Assembly (NCBI GenBank): GCA_002943765.1
Contig: PQWQ01000005.1
Coordinates: 310,001 to 374,000, forward strand
Length of the DNA: 64,000 bases
Direction of reading: 5' to 3'
From: Psoroptes ovis
Lineage: Eukaryota > Arthropoda > Arachnida > Sarcoptiformes > Psoroptidae
Part shown: piece after piece, positions 38,528-51,400 of the stretch
How the letters are laid out: each line of letters opens with the position of its first letter
How positions within the stretch are numbered: the stretch's first letter is position 1
Notes under the pieces: generated by a model
The model's database searches: none
The model's input: the letters and a program-made list of their open reading frames with translations, nothing else
What the model was told of the DNA's origin: nothing
Program-made: the position numbers and the translations under genes

Positions 38528-38678
38528 AACATTTTCATTTCATTTCAATTGAAATTATATATATTGTGGCTGTCCGGAAAGTTTTTACCTGTTATATAGC
38601 AGAAAATGATTGTAAAATCGGCAAAAACTTTTCGGACAACCTAATATATAATTTCAATTGAAATGAAATGAAAATGTT
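38528..38678. repeat. 151-bp palindrome with a MITE at its centre
   Basis: Two perfect 34-base arms (38528-38561 and 38645-38678; core CATTTCAATTGAAATTATAT) are exact reverse complements. They surround the foldback element at 38564-38644. Confidence 0.9.
38564..38644. mobile_element. Mariner-like foldback MITE, type A
   Basis: Arms GGCTGTCCGGAAAGTTTTTA and CAAAAACTTTTCGGACAACC enclose GTTATATAGCAGAAAATGAT. It sits at the centre of the larger palindrome at 38528-38678. TA follows its 3' end. Confidence 0.85.
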
Positions 38679-39566
38679 TCGACGATTTGGGCCATAACAA
38701 AATCCATCGGAAAATAGTGTTGATCAGGGCAATAATTCTTGTTGATCGTTAGGCTAGTTTTCTGTAAACAACTAGACAGCTTACCACATAATTTATCGCT
38801 GTTTTTCACTGCTTAGCAAAAAAAGATCGAATAATACCCAGTTAATCTGATTGCGAAAAGACACTGCGAAAAGCGTTGAAAAGTTTGATTTTTCAAGATT
38901 CTTATTTCAAAAATCTTAATCCTCCGTGTTTCTCAAATAAAGGAATTTTCATAGAAATTCAATAAAGTAGAACCAGGCCTAAGAAAATAAACAAAATAAA
39001 AGGAAATCGAATGTTTTTAATTTCGAACGAATTTTTGTTTTCAAATTTTGACCATTTCTACATAAATTGTCGAAAAAATTTAAAAGAGTTAAAATAGTTT
39101 CCGATAAAAAAAAACATTCGAAATTATCATCATAAAGATTTGGACCCCGAAGATAAACAAATTTGTGACCATTTTATTCAATCAATCAACCGATACGAAT
39201 CTAAATACTTCTTTAAAATTTAAGCATCAACCAACAAAGAGATCAAATAAACCAAAGAATGCAATGTAAAATGACAAGATCATTTGGTCCGAATCTCGAT
39301 ATCTCACCATGTCCATCTTCATTCGAAGCTCTCGGCTTCGGCTCTCAAATCTCAGCATCTATGAATTCTCTGTGTCTTCGCTGCATGTCCATCATCATTG
39401 TTGGCCTGTCTGCTCAAATTCTCAAGTCCTTAGCTTTCATTTATTATTTGGCCCCCGGGTCGAATTCACAATGACGTTTTCACATAATTATCATTCATGA
39501 GCTTTCAACATTTACAACAACAACAACAAATATCTATCATTATATCCATATATATCTGTGTATGTA

Positions 39567-39651
39567 TTAGGCTGTCCCATAAGTTCTTGCCGTTTTTTCG
39601 AATGGAAAAAATAATTTTAAAAAAACGCCAAGAACTTATGGGACAACCTAA
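39567..39651. mobile_element. Mariner-like foldback MITE, type C
   Basis: It starts TTAGGCTGTCCCATAAGTTC and ends GAACTTATGGGACAACCTAA. TA duplications are at 39565-39566 and 39652-39653, and the arms are nearly perfect. Confidence 0.9.
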
Positions 39652-39837
39652 TATGTGTATGTATATTTTTGACAAAAATATATTACAATTTTAGATCTCA
39701 TTTTTCGAATGTTGTTGTTGTTGTTGTTCATCATTGACAAATATCATTTTGTGATATATATCTATCTATCTGTCTATTTATTTATTTATTTATTCTGGTG
39801 TTCACTAAATTGATTCTACATTTGAAAAATAATTCTT

Positions 39838-39921
39838 TCAGGTTGTCCGAAAAGTTTTGGCCAATTTTCATGTGGCAACTCTATTGTGATTAAGCTGAAT
39901 GAACTTTTCGGACAACCCTAA
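39838..39921. mobile_element. Mariner-like foldback MITE, type B, reverse
   Basis: Starts AGGTTGTCCGAAAAGTTTTG, with the type-B centre CATGTGGCAACTCTATTGTG, and ends GAACTTTTCGGACAACCC. TA follows at 39922-39923; the 5' TA is not evident. Confidence 0.8.
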
Positions 39922-40326
39922 TACATCTGAAGAAAGAAATGATATAAATAATATAAATGAATGAATAGGAATACATACATACACCGAATGTCATTTGCTG
40001 TCGAATGTGAACACGAAGATGAATCAACGATGATGATGACATCGAAATAAAACGAATAATTCATTTTTGTTGGCTGATTCGGTTTGGTACATTTATTCAG
40101 CTCTTCAAGTTATGCAATATCAATGATGATGATGATGATGATGGTTTCAATATATCAAAGGTTTCATCGTTCTATCTCTTATCATTGATTCATATATAAA
40201 TGAATTATAAATGAAAATCAAGCACCGAAAGCGCATTGGCCAACATTTGATCAATCAATTGGTCAACGGATTCTAGCCATTATTCAGTATTCGGATCGCT
40301 ACTCGTCAACACATTTCTCCAAGACT

Positions 40327-40347
40327 TGCCCGAGTCGCACTCGGGCA
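40327..40347. repeat. Perfect 9-bp GC-rich hairpin
   Basis: TGCCCGAGT (40327-40335) pairs perfectly with ACTCGGGCA (40339-40347) across a 3-base CGC loop. Confidence 0.7.
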
Positions 40348-40388
40348 TCTTCTCAGTTATGGATCAAAAAACAATCCCCTAACAATCA

Positions 40389-40401
40389 CGGGTACGACCC
40401 G
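40389..40401. repeat. GC-rich hairpin
   Basis: CGGGT and ACCCG pair around ACG, 42 bases after the hairpin at 40327-40347. It has the same stem-plus-short-loop style. Confidence 0.5.
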
Positions 40402-40554
40402 TTGATCAATAGGTTAGTCTACAGGGTCTACCCACCACCACCATTCACCTATAGATGAGCTTCAAATATAAAAATATGAAATTCTATATACCAGAAACAC
40501 CAGACACAAGAAACACTGTTTCAGTGAATCAGAGAATATATGTTTCAAAATATA

Positions 40555-40636
40555 TTAGGTTGTCCGAAAAGTTTTTGCCGATTATATCATAGAAAATCAT
40601 TGAGAGAATCGGCCGAAAACTTTTCGGACAACCTAA
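40555..40636. mobile_element. Mariner-like foldback MITE, type A
   Basis: It starts TTAGGTTGTCCGAAAAGTTT, has centre ATTATATCATAGAAAATCAT, and ends AACTTTTCGGACAACCTAA. TA precedes it at 40553-40554. Confidence 0.88.
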
Positions 40637-42466
40637 TTTTTTGTTTATTTGCTTATTTCACTCATTTATTTATTCATTACATTTACCATTTCAGTTTATT
40701 TCATTTCATTCGTTCATTTCATTTCGATTCATTTACATTCATTCATACATATTTCCACTTATTCAGGTTTATATTTATTCATTTTTTACCCCAAAACAAA
40801 CGAAAATTCATTCGATTCAATACACACACACATACATAGAAAAATATAGAAAACATTTTTCAAACAACAACAACAACAACAATAGCCCAAGAAATAAGAA
40901 AGGTGCACCCCTGCAAGAAGAAATTCAAGAAAATTTCAAAAATTGAAAAATTTCAATCATCATTGTTTCTTGGCATTTGTTTTGCGGGTCCCGTAAAAAT
41001 TTCGTTCGAAGAAAATTTACTTACCCGAACTCAGTGAATTCGGTAAATCTACGATCCTTCAAAATTCGAATAAATAAATAAATAAATAAATTCATAAATA
41101 TTCCTGTTTACAATTTTCTGATGATGATTGAATTGAATTGAATTGAATATTTCTATGTTTTTTAAATTCTGTTTTAAAATTGTTTCAATTTTTTTTCAAA
41201 AAATTTTAAAAATTCAAATTTCAATTTAAATTTTTTTTTTTTCATTGTTTTTATTTGCAGAAGAATTTATAAGAATTCAAGAATCGACGTGAATTCAAAA
41301 AGAGAACTCAAGAATCGACCAGAATTCAACGAGAATTCAAGAATCAACGAAAATTCAAGAATTTAAATTTGAAAAAGGTTCGAATATTTTCATTTAAATT
41401 CGATTTTCGAACGTAGTGAATTTAAGTAAATTTGAAGGAAAACTCAACAAAATATTGAGTGAAAATCAACTGAATTCTTAGTGAAAATCAAGTAAAATCG
41501 ACGAAGAATTCAACAAAGAATTGAAATTGAATAAATAAACAAACAAATAAACGAATAAACAGTGAATAAATGAATAAACAGCGAATTCAATGGGTGAATT
41601 CAAAAGGGTGAAAATCAATTGCAAAACTCCATTGAAATCAATTGAAAATCATTGAAAATTTCTCCCATTTAAAATAAACAATTGAATCAATGAATCAATG
41701 AATGAATAGAAAATTTTTACGGCCCGAAGAATTCTCTTCAAAACAAAAACTTCAAAGAATTCATATTTTTGAACATGTTTACAACAGCCACAGCAGCAAC
41801 AGCAGCTGAAGAACTTGGAATAATTTGAACAACAACAAAAGAAGAACTTGTTCACTGCAGATGATTTTAATTGAAAAATTTTCAAAAATTCTTGAATACT
41901 TTGAGTGTTTGCTATGTGTGTTTAAATGATCATCATAGAATCGATTGAATCTATTGAACAACAGCAACAGTAACAGCAACAACAATATTGAAAAAATCAA
42001 TCAATCAATCAATTCAAATATTTAATGAATGATTCACTTCTGAAGAATCATCATTATCATCAGTGTCTGTGTTATTTTATTTGTTCATTTTGAAATTGTT
42101 TCAAAAATTGATTTCAATTGAAATTCACAAGTAATTCACAGCCATTTTCCACCGATTTTCAGCCATATTGCACTGTGAACAAGTATTTCAACTTCAACCA
42201 TTTCAAAGTAACCCGAATTTCAATCATTTCATCGAAGAATACTCAAGAATTTCTAAGAATTTTCAAGAAATATTTTCAAGAATATTTCATATATTTCACC
42301 CGTTCACCGATTTGCAAATTCTGCCATTTGAATTCTGCTGTTTTTTGTTTTTCAATTTTGGCCGTCCATAGTTTCACTGTGTGTGTGTGTTTGTGTTTAC
42401 ATTAATTCAAGTATATCATTCATATATCACCATTGAATAATTATCTTTTCAAATATCACCAACATA

Positions 42467-45400
42467 ATGTCCTCATCAACATCATCATCATTGATTACAA
42501 TCAATAGTAGCCAACAATTAAATAATTCATCATCATCATCATCGTCAACAGCAATGATAATATCATTAATGTCAAAATTTCGTGGCTGTATGCTCGGTGG
42601 ATTGATTGGTGATTGTTTAGGATCACCGTTTGAAGGTGAAACATCGATACCAACGGAATCAATACAAAAATTCCTTGCAAAACAGCTTGAAGAACAATCG
42701 GAAAAATGTAAGTTATTATTATTGATCAAATAATTGCTTGGTCTCGAAGGAGTTACGAATTGTTGTTGAAACATTTATGATCAATGATAATGATCGTTTG
42801 AAACGATTGCGGTCAAAAAGAATTGATCATTAAATCCGATGATTCCACATCGGAATTTCAAACGATTCAAAGCGAGACCATGTACAATTAGGACCATTAT
42901 AACTTGGATACAAAGTAAAAATTTTGGAAAAATTGCCGATTTGGGTATATTTCTCTCACATTATCCGGTTTAAGTATCATAATTTCACTGAATAAATTAT
43001 AGGCTTTAGCCCACATTATTCATCAGGATCATGAATAAATCAGTAATCGCTTAGGAGTCTTTGAATATTTTTCAGTAAAAAAAATTACAGTCTCAATACC
43101 TGTGAATTAGTCTGAATAACTAATCGAAAAAAGGCCCGTGCCAGGCTCGGTATGAGCAAGGTTATAGCCTTAAAAAAAAGAAGCCATGACGAAAATGTAG
43201 GCAGTCATGGGCCGTAATAATGATGATAATGATAAGTAATGATTACTTTATTCGAAAAGATAATTTTTAATTTCAAAATATTTCAAATGAAATTGTGTAA
43301 CTAAATACTATGAAACCAGAATCGAATCGAATAATAATGATATTAGATCACGATATTATGAAATTATTATTATTTATCATTATTATTAATGGTGAGAGAC
43401 AATACTACCGGTTTATTTAATGATATACCGTGGTAAAATAACCGTCATAAGCTTCGTATGAATCAACGAATGAATGCAATCAACGGAGAAAAATACATTC
43501 GATCAATGAAGATTTAGATTTCAATAATTTCGGGCAATTTTCCGGACCTAAAATCGTTCGGTTTTTGGAGTTGTATCGAATCTTGCTTTTGGTGTGGTTC
43601 AATCATGTCAATTTGTATTCGTGTTTTTTTGAATTTTCAAAACTCGAATACAACACCACCCAAAGCTTAATCAGGACAAAAACCTTTAAAAAGGGTTTGA
43701 CCTTAAGAAAAACTATAACCTTTAAGCCTTTAATGCTCTCAATAGGTGCATAATCATGTCAAAAATTCCAAAGTCAAAGTTCAAAATTTTTTTTCCTAAT
43801 TAAATTCATGTCAATTATTAGGTCTAATTAGGTCAATTAATAATTACAAAATCAAAATCAAATTAATCATGATTTTGAATTGTTAAATTGTCTGTGTGAA
43901 TGTAATCAAAATTCTTCATAGAAAACAAGAATTTAATTGATTTTTGTTTTTGTAAACAAACAAAACACACACAGACAAACAAGAAGAATTTTTCGGCCGA
44001 AAAAAAACAACAGATTCCCTATGGTCCTAAGAATCAAAAGTTGGACCGAAAATAATTTGGTTTTTGGGTAATTTTCGTCGGTGATTGGGTCCACAGCTGC
44101 TATTGCTGCTGCTGTATTTATTATTCAACCATCATGGCATCGATTGAATGCTTCGCAAAAAACCCACTCCTCCTCCTCTTCCACCTACAAATACCAAGGG
44201 CCAATAATTTTACAATTTTTGATTGCTTCGTATTGTATTGGCCTCCGCGAAGTAGAGAAGACACGCACAATTGAAGACTATTGTTTTACAGAGTTTAAAG
44301 TTTTAATTCGTAATTTTAAAATTCAATTTCATAATTTTACAATATGAAATTCTATTCAAAATTACGAAAATCAACTTTAAAACTCCGAATAAAAACTTAA
44401 AACCCTGTATTGAGAGTGAATTATGTATTTACACAGCTACTAATTGTTTATTTGTTGTGTATAATTTACTTGTTAGGTTTATGTCAAGTAAAGAGTCTCC
44501 CGTTAGTTAGGGAGAAAAAACGATAGATGGCGTGACGGGTTTTAAAAAAAACTGAAATTTTGAAAAAATATAAAAGCAAATTATAATTCTCATTCAAATT
44601 AAACATTAGAGGGACTTTATATTCTCATAGATGATTATAATTGTCGATTTATATTAAATATATGACCATGAACATTAAATGAACGATTCCACAAATAAGA
44701 AATATTTGAATTGACTTTTTTTAAAATTCATCTGACATCAATGGACGAACTATCAGACGATTGCAATTGAAAAAAATGGTCATTTTGAGTGATGAATGCA
44801 TTAATGAATGAATTAGGATAAAGAATAGATTGCTGAAAATAAATATTGAGAATTGAATCAGAAATTTAGCTCAAGATTAGTTTAATAATTTTGAATTAAT
44901 TCATTAATGTTTAAAAAATTGTAGTATATGAATTAGTCTATGAAAACGAGATATTGATGCCATCATTTCAATACGGCTCTGATATGACTGTTGAAAAAAC
45001 ACTAGTATATAAAATCAAGATTTGAGTATGGCATCAACTTTGATGTCAAGAAAAAAATACAAGTTAAGAATAGTTGACGATAATGCTAAAAAGGCAAACA
45101 ACTTATAAACAATGGACCAATGCTAAAATTAAACGATATTATCAATATTTTCGGCTTTTCGTTTTCAATCATAAAAATCACAAAAGATGCTATTCTATAC
45201 TCCTATTGATATCCAGCTCAACGATTATTTCCTATGTGTGATCAATAAGAGAACAAAATGAAAGAATTCAATGATTATGAATAATAAATCTAACCTAACT
45301 AACCTAACCTAACCTCAAATACAAAAATTATTCATGACGATGCCAAATTAATCGTCATGAATTAATGAAATTCTTAAAAATTTTGGCTTGATGATTTTTT

Positions 45401-48400
45401 ATGTAAAAGAAGCTAGAGTACTGGATTATGATCCTGTAACTCGATTTCGGTGCTTAGAGTGATTCACTAATGTTAATTCTCGATATTCATTGGACTCATC
45501 TTGAAATGGAATAAATTTTATATATTTGTTCTCCTTGTCATCAAAGTTTGGCCTAATCTCGATTAATTAAATTGGAATCAAATAAAGGAAAATAGTCTAA
45601 CCTCAGATTCTAATTGCAGAATCTTGTCCAATCATATTTAATATGAGACAATTCAATCGAAAATTCAAAAATAAGAATTGATTATTTTAATATGTCACAT
45701 TTTGTCATTCACACAGTTTTTTTTATGACTTGAATATTCATGTCAAATAAAAAACTGGAATTTGATTGATTTCTTATAAAAAAAATAATGGAATTAGACT
45801 TCTTTGATTTTCGAATCATTGAACCACCTTGAGCCTACATAAATGGTGCACGGTAGAAAATGAAATGAAATTGATCAGTTTAAATCAGGATTTTAAAAAT
45901 GGATATTGATTGGAATTCAAATCCATTAACTGTAGAATAATGAAAGTAAAAGGATTATCTATAATTAGTTGATTTGTATCTGTACAACATTGCCTATTAG
46001 TAAATCAATCAATCGATAATTTTGTAAAATAATTCATTTGATTCGAATATTCATGCTAATTAATTCAAAAAATCAATCCATATAGCTATGCATTTGATGC
46101 ATACGTTTTATTTGAAAAGTTTCAAATATCATAGAAAATGTGAAATATCAAAAAAACCGGGAATTCTCGATGTTCAAATTCATTCGTTCACATTTTTGCT
46201 TCGAAAAATTTTTAATTTAATGCAAACGATTGCGAATTTAATAATTCATTGCGAATTAAACCGAAGTTATTTGAATAATATCAATTATTGCAATATATCA
46301 AAATCGTTCTTTTCAGGACGAAATCTACATTAAATCGAAGATATTTAAATAATATCAATTATTGTAATATATCAAAATCGTTCTTTTCAGGACGAAATCT
46401 ACATTAAATCGAAGATATTTGAATAATATCAATTATTGTAATATATCAAAATCGTTCTTTTCAGGACGAAATCTACATTAAATCGAAGATATTTGAATAA
46501 TATCAATTATTGTAATATATCAAAATCGTTCTTTTCAGGACCAAATCTACATTGTGAAATATAAAATAATTTAAATTAATATTATATAAAATAATTTAAA
46601 TTAATATTGTACATAATAGTTTAAATTAATAGTGCATAAAATAATTGAAATTAATATTGTATATAATAATTTAAATTAATATAGTATATAATTGTTGTAA
46701 TCATAATCTAATACATAATTTATAATGAATAACCGGTATGTATTCATTTGATGAATATTATATTTTGCTAATTAAAATTTTTTATTTTAGTAGTCCAAGT
46801 AGAAGATCTGGTCTTTGGGATATACCAGCAACAGAAAAAGAAGCTGTTGCTTTTTTTCAGCAAAAAGGTATATTACCAAAGACCAGGAAATGTTCGAACG
46901 GACATTTCATGAAACTTTATTTTGGGAAAAAAATTTATTGGAAGTGCACACTTAAAGCGTGTCAAGGGAAAATTGGGTTGCGCAAAGACAATTGGTTCGA
47001 GGCAACTAGACTACCTTTTGTGGTTGCGCTTCGATTTATCAAGTCTTGGTGTCAAGAATCGACATCAATCAAATTTTGTAAAGAAAATCTTGGTATGTCG
47101 AAGCAAACAACCGTAGATTGGAACTATTATATGCGTGAATTGTGTAGGTTAGATATGGAGAGCCGGCCTAATAAGAAAATCGGAGGGCCCGGTCGTATTG
47201 TGGAAATAGATGAAAGTCTATTTTCAAAGAGACAATCACATACCGGACGTGTATTGCCTCAGCAATGGATTTTTGGTGGGATTTGTCGAGAGACAAAAGA
47301 ATGTTTTCTCACCAAGGTTGAGGATCGAAGTGGCTTGACCCTACTTAATGAAATAATAAGGCATATCGAGCCCGGTACCACGATTTATTCCGACTGTTGG
47401 AGGGGTTACCAAACCTCTAGAATTGAAGCAGAAGGATATCAACATGCGACCGTCAATCACAGGTACAACTTCATTGACCCTGAGACAGGTGTTCATACCC
47501 AAACAATCGAAAGAATGTGGGGCAGTGCCAAGTGGAGAAACAAGAGGCAACGAGGCACGTCAAGAAATATGATGGAATCATATTTCACCGAATTCATATG
47601 GCGACAAGATCGCAAAAACGCGAATCAAGATTTATTTGATTCATTGTTGAACCTCATTGAGGTTCATTTTCCGCCAAAATGCGATTGATGATGAGATAAA
47701 AATCAATCAATCCCATTTTGGCAGAAAATGGTACAATGTTTCAAATTAATTTTGCCCATAAAATTCTGCAGCCAGCCACAATAGCCATTATGAAAACGAT
47801 TCCAATTTTTGTCTTGATGTTGCACCATGTCTTATTGATAACCATTTGGTATTGCTCGAATTGTTTGGTGTCTGGACCATAATTAGGATCAATGTAGTAA
47901 AGTGATTAAAAGTCGCATGCATGATATTTTTGTTTCATTTCTTACAACAGTTGTAATTGCGTGTTATCATCGATATTATTTATTTCATAAAGGCAAGAGC
48001 CACATTGATCATCTTGACATGAATCTTTTGTGTCCCCAAATTTGCCGTCATTATCCACTTGTTGATAAAATATTCGAACCGGATTGAGATAAACTTTCTG
48101 ACTTTCACAATGCTATCCGCTATCCGATTTTTCTTGGTTTTGGAATCCAATCTAGAATTTATATCTTCACGTGTTCTAATCATCGGTAGATTGTTTGATA
48201 AACCAGTCATGAATTACAATATCAAAATTTGGAACTTGTAATTGAAGTGCAAAGCAATTGGTAGCTGCTAAGAATCGTAAAGTGCAATCATTTCCAAATG
48301 ACATTGTTTTAGGCCACTTTCATAATTCATTTTTTCCAAAAAATTGTTTCCATGATGGTTATTCTGTATAGATAATTCTGGCTGGCTGCAGAATTTTATG

Positions 48401-51400
48401 GGCAAATTTAAATTTGAAACATTGTATTCAACAATGAATCAAATAAATCTTGATTCGCGTTTTTGCGATCTTGCGAGATCAATTATTGTTGAATTATTTA
48501 ATTAGTTTAATTATTGATTTATCATTACATTATTAATTTTTAGGTTAATTTCATCTAATTTAATTTTGTATCATTGTCATCATTATTTTATTTACATTTT
48601 TAGTTTATTTATTCGTTTTAATTCACTTTTAAAAATTCAAATCCATCATTTTCATTATTGTAGATAGTCATTCATCATCAACTCATTCATTGAAATCATT
48701 GATCATTAGCAATCATCAATTTCAATGTCAATGATGTGATCACCTTATCATCATTTAATTCATCATTGATCAAAAATTATATCAATTCATATCATTTTTT
48801 TTATTAATTTTTGTTAATTTGATATTTTTAATTTTGTTTTTTATTAATTTTTATAATAATTCGATTAGCTTAATAGATTAGATTCGCAATTTTTAATGAT
48901 TTTTTCATAATAATAATTGATTTAGATATCAAAATCTACTTAGCCATTGAATTCTCAAGGACTTATTTGATTTTTTGTCAAGATGTTGATTTATTATTGT
49001 CATAATTGGATTTTAATCATCATAATCATTGACCATTATTATCATCATAGCTATTATCTATTCGATTTGCATAATCAATCTGTAATCATTATCATAATTG
49101 ACCACATCATTTCTTTTAATTCATGTTATTTGTACAATTGGCCCATTAATCAATGTTCATCATCTTAATAATTATATATATCACTATGATCCATTGTAAA
49201 AAATTTGTTATTCTGCGTGTTGTAAATAATAATTCAAAAAAGTCAAATAAATTTGTTTCTTGTTCAAATTACTAACTTGATTTTACCATACTTTTTTGCA
49301 ATCGTTATATCATTTTTCCTTTTTCAAACAACTAGATTTTATTATAAGCATATATTTTTGCTCGTGATTCCATGTGATTTTACTATATTCAAATCTTAAA
49401 TTTGACGACCACAATTCTTAATAACATAAAATTTAAAACTTTCGACATCTGAAAATGTCAAAATCTTGATGCTATAGATTAAATATGATTGTAGAATTCA
49501 CATTTAAAATGCTGCAATCAATCATTAATCGATTTAAGATTATAAAAGAAAAAATTCTCAGATTTAAGTGTAAAAATTAATTTAACGCGTGTCGGCCTCT
49601 ATCGGGGATTTTTTAATTTAAAACGGGAGACTCTTTACTTGACATAAACCACTTGTTATGATGTAGTTGAAACGGTAGTTTTACTTTACATTATTTTTTT
49701 TTTGTTGAAAAACTTGAACCAAATGGCCAATGATTTAATAATCAATCAATCGATCTATCGATCGATTGTTTAAATATATAAAATTGATCCTATTATGTCG
49801 AATCGTTTCAGGATTTTACAATCTCAAAGCTGTCGCTGAACACTGCGACTGGCGCTGAAAATGCCCGTGTCAGACACGGGCTCGGCAGAGCCAATACATG
49901 AAAATCGATGACTGTAAACGAAGTTCATTAAGTCGATAATTGAATTAATATTTGAATCGTTATATAAACGATTCAAAAACGAATTTAAATTATTATTAGA
50001 AATTTTGTTTTTTTTTTTTTATTTTTTTTGATTTGAAAAATTAATAAAATTGTTTTGATAAACTATCGCATCAATTAACCTCCGAATCGTTACTTTATAT
50101 GGTGGCAGACTATCCACGTATTAATTGAGTGCATTCTTATTTATCAACAATTGTTATTATTAATTCATTGTCAAATCAAAATTATTATTATTATTGCTCA
50201 AAAAAATGGCTTCTGAAAATAATGCACAAAATAATATTGTACAGAATAATAATGTACAAAATAATATTTTGCAAAATAATGCTGTGCAAAACAATAATTC
50301 AGTTGACCGAGTAAAAGCTCGACCGATGGAACGAAATGAAGATATTTTTGAATACATCAAATACTTCCAAAAAGTATCAAAAATAAATAATTGGTCTGAT
50401 CAGCTTATGGCACAAATGTTCGAAATAAATCTTCCGAATAAATCTCGAGAATTACAATTCGTATCAAAATTGCCAGCTGCAATCCAAAACTCATTCAAAA
50501 AAATCCTTCATGCCATCGAAGAAGCAAATAAAGAAAAAAGAAACGTGCACATGCAAGAATTATGGTTCTTGACACGTAAGAACAATGAAACATTGAATGG
50601 TTTGGCTGCAAGAGCAACAGATCTCATTGAAAAGTGTTATCCAACTTTTCCGCCTGAAAATCAAGCATTATTAGTTCGAGATGCATTTATTCGAGGTTTG
50701 GAACCATCGTTGCGACAACACATTTGGAAAGTGATCGATTTGCCAGATACTGTTGATGGTATTATAAAAATCGTTGAAGCTATAGAAAGAACAGAAAACC
50801 TTGATGAAAAAAAACAAGGAAAAAATTTAAATATTCTCAAATTCGATAAATGTCGATATTGTAATCGAACAAATCATAAATCCAACGATTGTTTCTTCAA
50901 AAATAATAATTCGAACAACAAGAATAAGTTTGAAAAAAACCCAAGAAATAATGCAATTAAGAATGAAAGAAAAATTTCTTCGATCAAAGTCGATCCAGAA
51001 GAATTTTTAATTCAAGTAAAAATTAATGATAAAAAAGAATTGGCAATGATTGACACTGGCAGTCATATATCCATCATACCAACAACGATTGAAATTAATG
51101 ATTTTAATGAGTGTGATATGAAAGCGATAGCTGCTAACAAGCTACCAATGAATATTGTTGGAAAATCCTCAATGAAAATCGCATTTGGTAAAATTGAATT
51201 CAACCATGAATTTTGTATTGCCGATGTAGATTATGTCATAATTGGAATGGATATCCTAAAACGTAATGATTTGGATTTTCATTCTAATTTCAAAAATAGT
51301 ATTATTGTTCAACGTAACAATAAAAAAGAAACTATTAAATGTATTAATTTAATTAAAAATACGAATAATGTCAATGAAAAACAATCAAATGGAAATGATG

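Larger units (their letters stand above)
35937..42466. other. 6.5 kb gene-free stretch rich in foldback elements
   Basis: No coding exon was recognised. The region contains one CAGGG-ended foldback element (37068-37189), seven mariner-like MITEs (37468-40636), a long palindrome around one of them (38528-38678), and two compact GC-rich hairpins (40327-40347, 40389-40401). The patch 39240-39475 is less AT-rich than its surroundings but has no recognised domain. The part after about 40,900 is AT-rich with repeated AAGAATTC-like words. The end should include the ARH3 promoter. Confidence 0.6.
44476..49650 (+). mobile_element. Merlin-type DNA transposon with intact ends and target duplication
   Basis: The termini are a perfect 29-bp inverted repeat beginning GGTTTATGTCAAGTAAAGAG (44476-44504 and 49622-49650), with degenerate similarity inward (CGATAGA...). 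An 8-bp direct duplication ACTTGTTA flanks the element (44468-44475 and 49651-49658). The size is 5,175 bp. Inside are a spliced transposase gene (46725-47688), a 74-bp tandem repeat (46259-46552), a short AT-rich repeat (about 46559-46700), and an inverted duplicate of the transposase 3' end (48380-48473). The 8-bp duplication and IS1016/IS1595-type transposase fit the Merlin superfamily. The element is long for Merlin, and most of it is unexplained non-coding DNA. Confidence 0.9.

Noticed and set aside
39259..39500. Less AT-rich patch with two overlapping open frames
   Set aside because: I could not match either translation to a protein family or the DNA to an RNA gene, so no feature was assigned.
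40641..40946. Phe/His/Ser-rich open frame
   Set aside because: It is a translation of TTCATT-like simple repeats.
42427..42774. 115-codon minus-strand frame over ARH3 exon 1
   Set aside because: Antisense shadow of the Ser-rich first exon.
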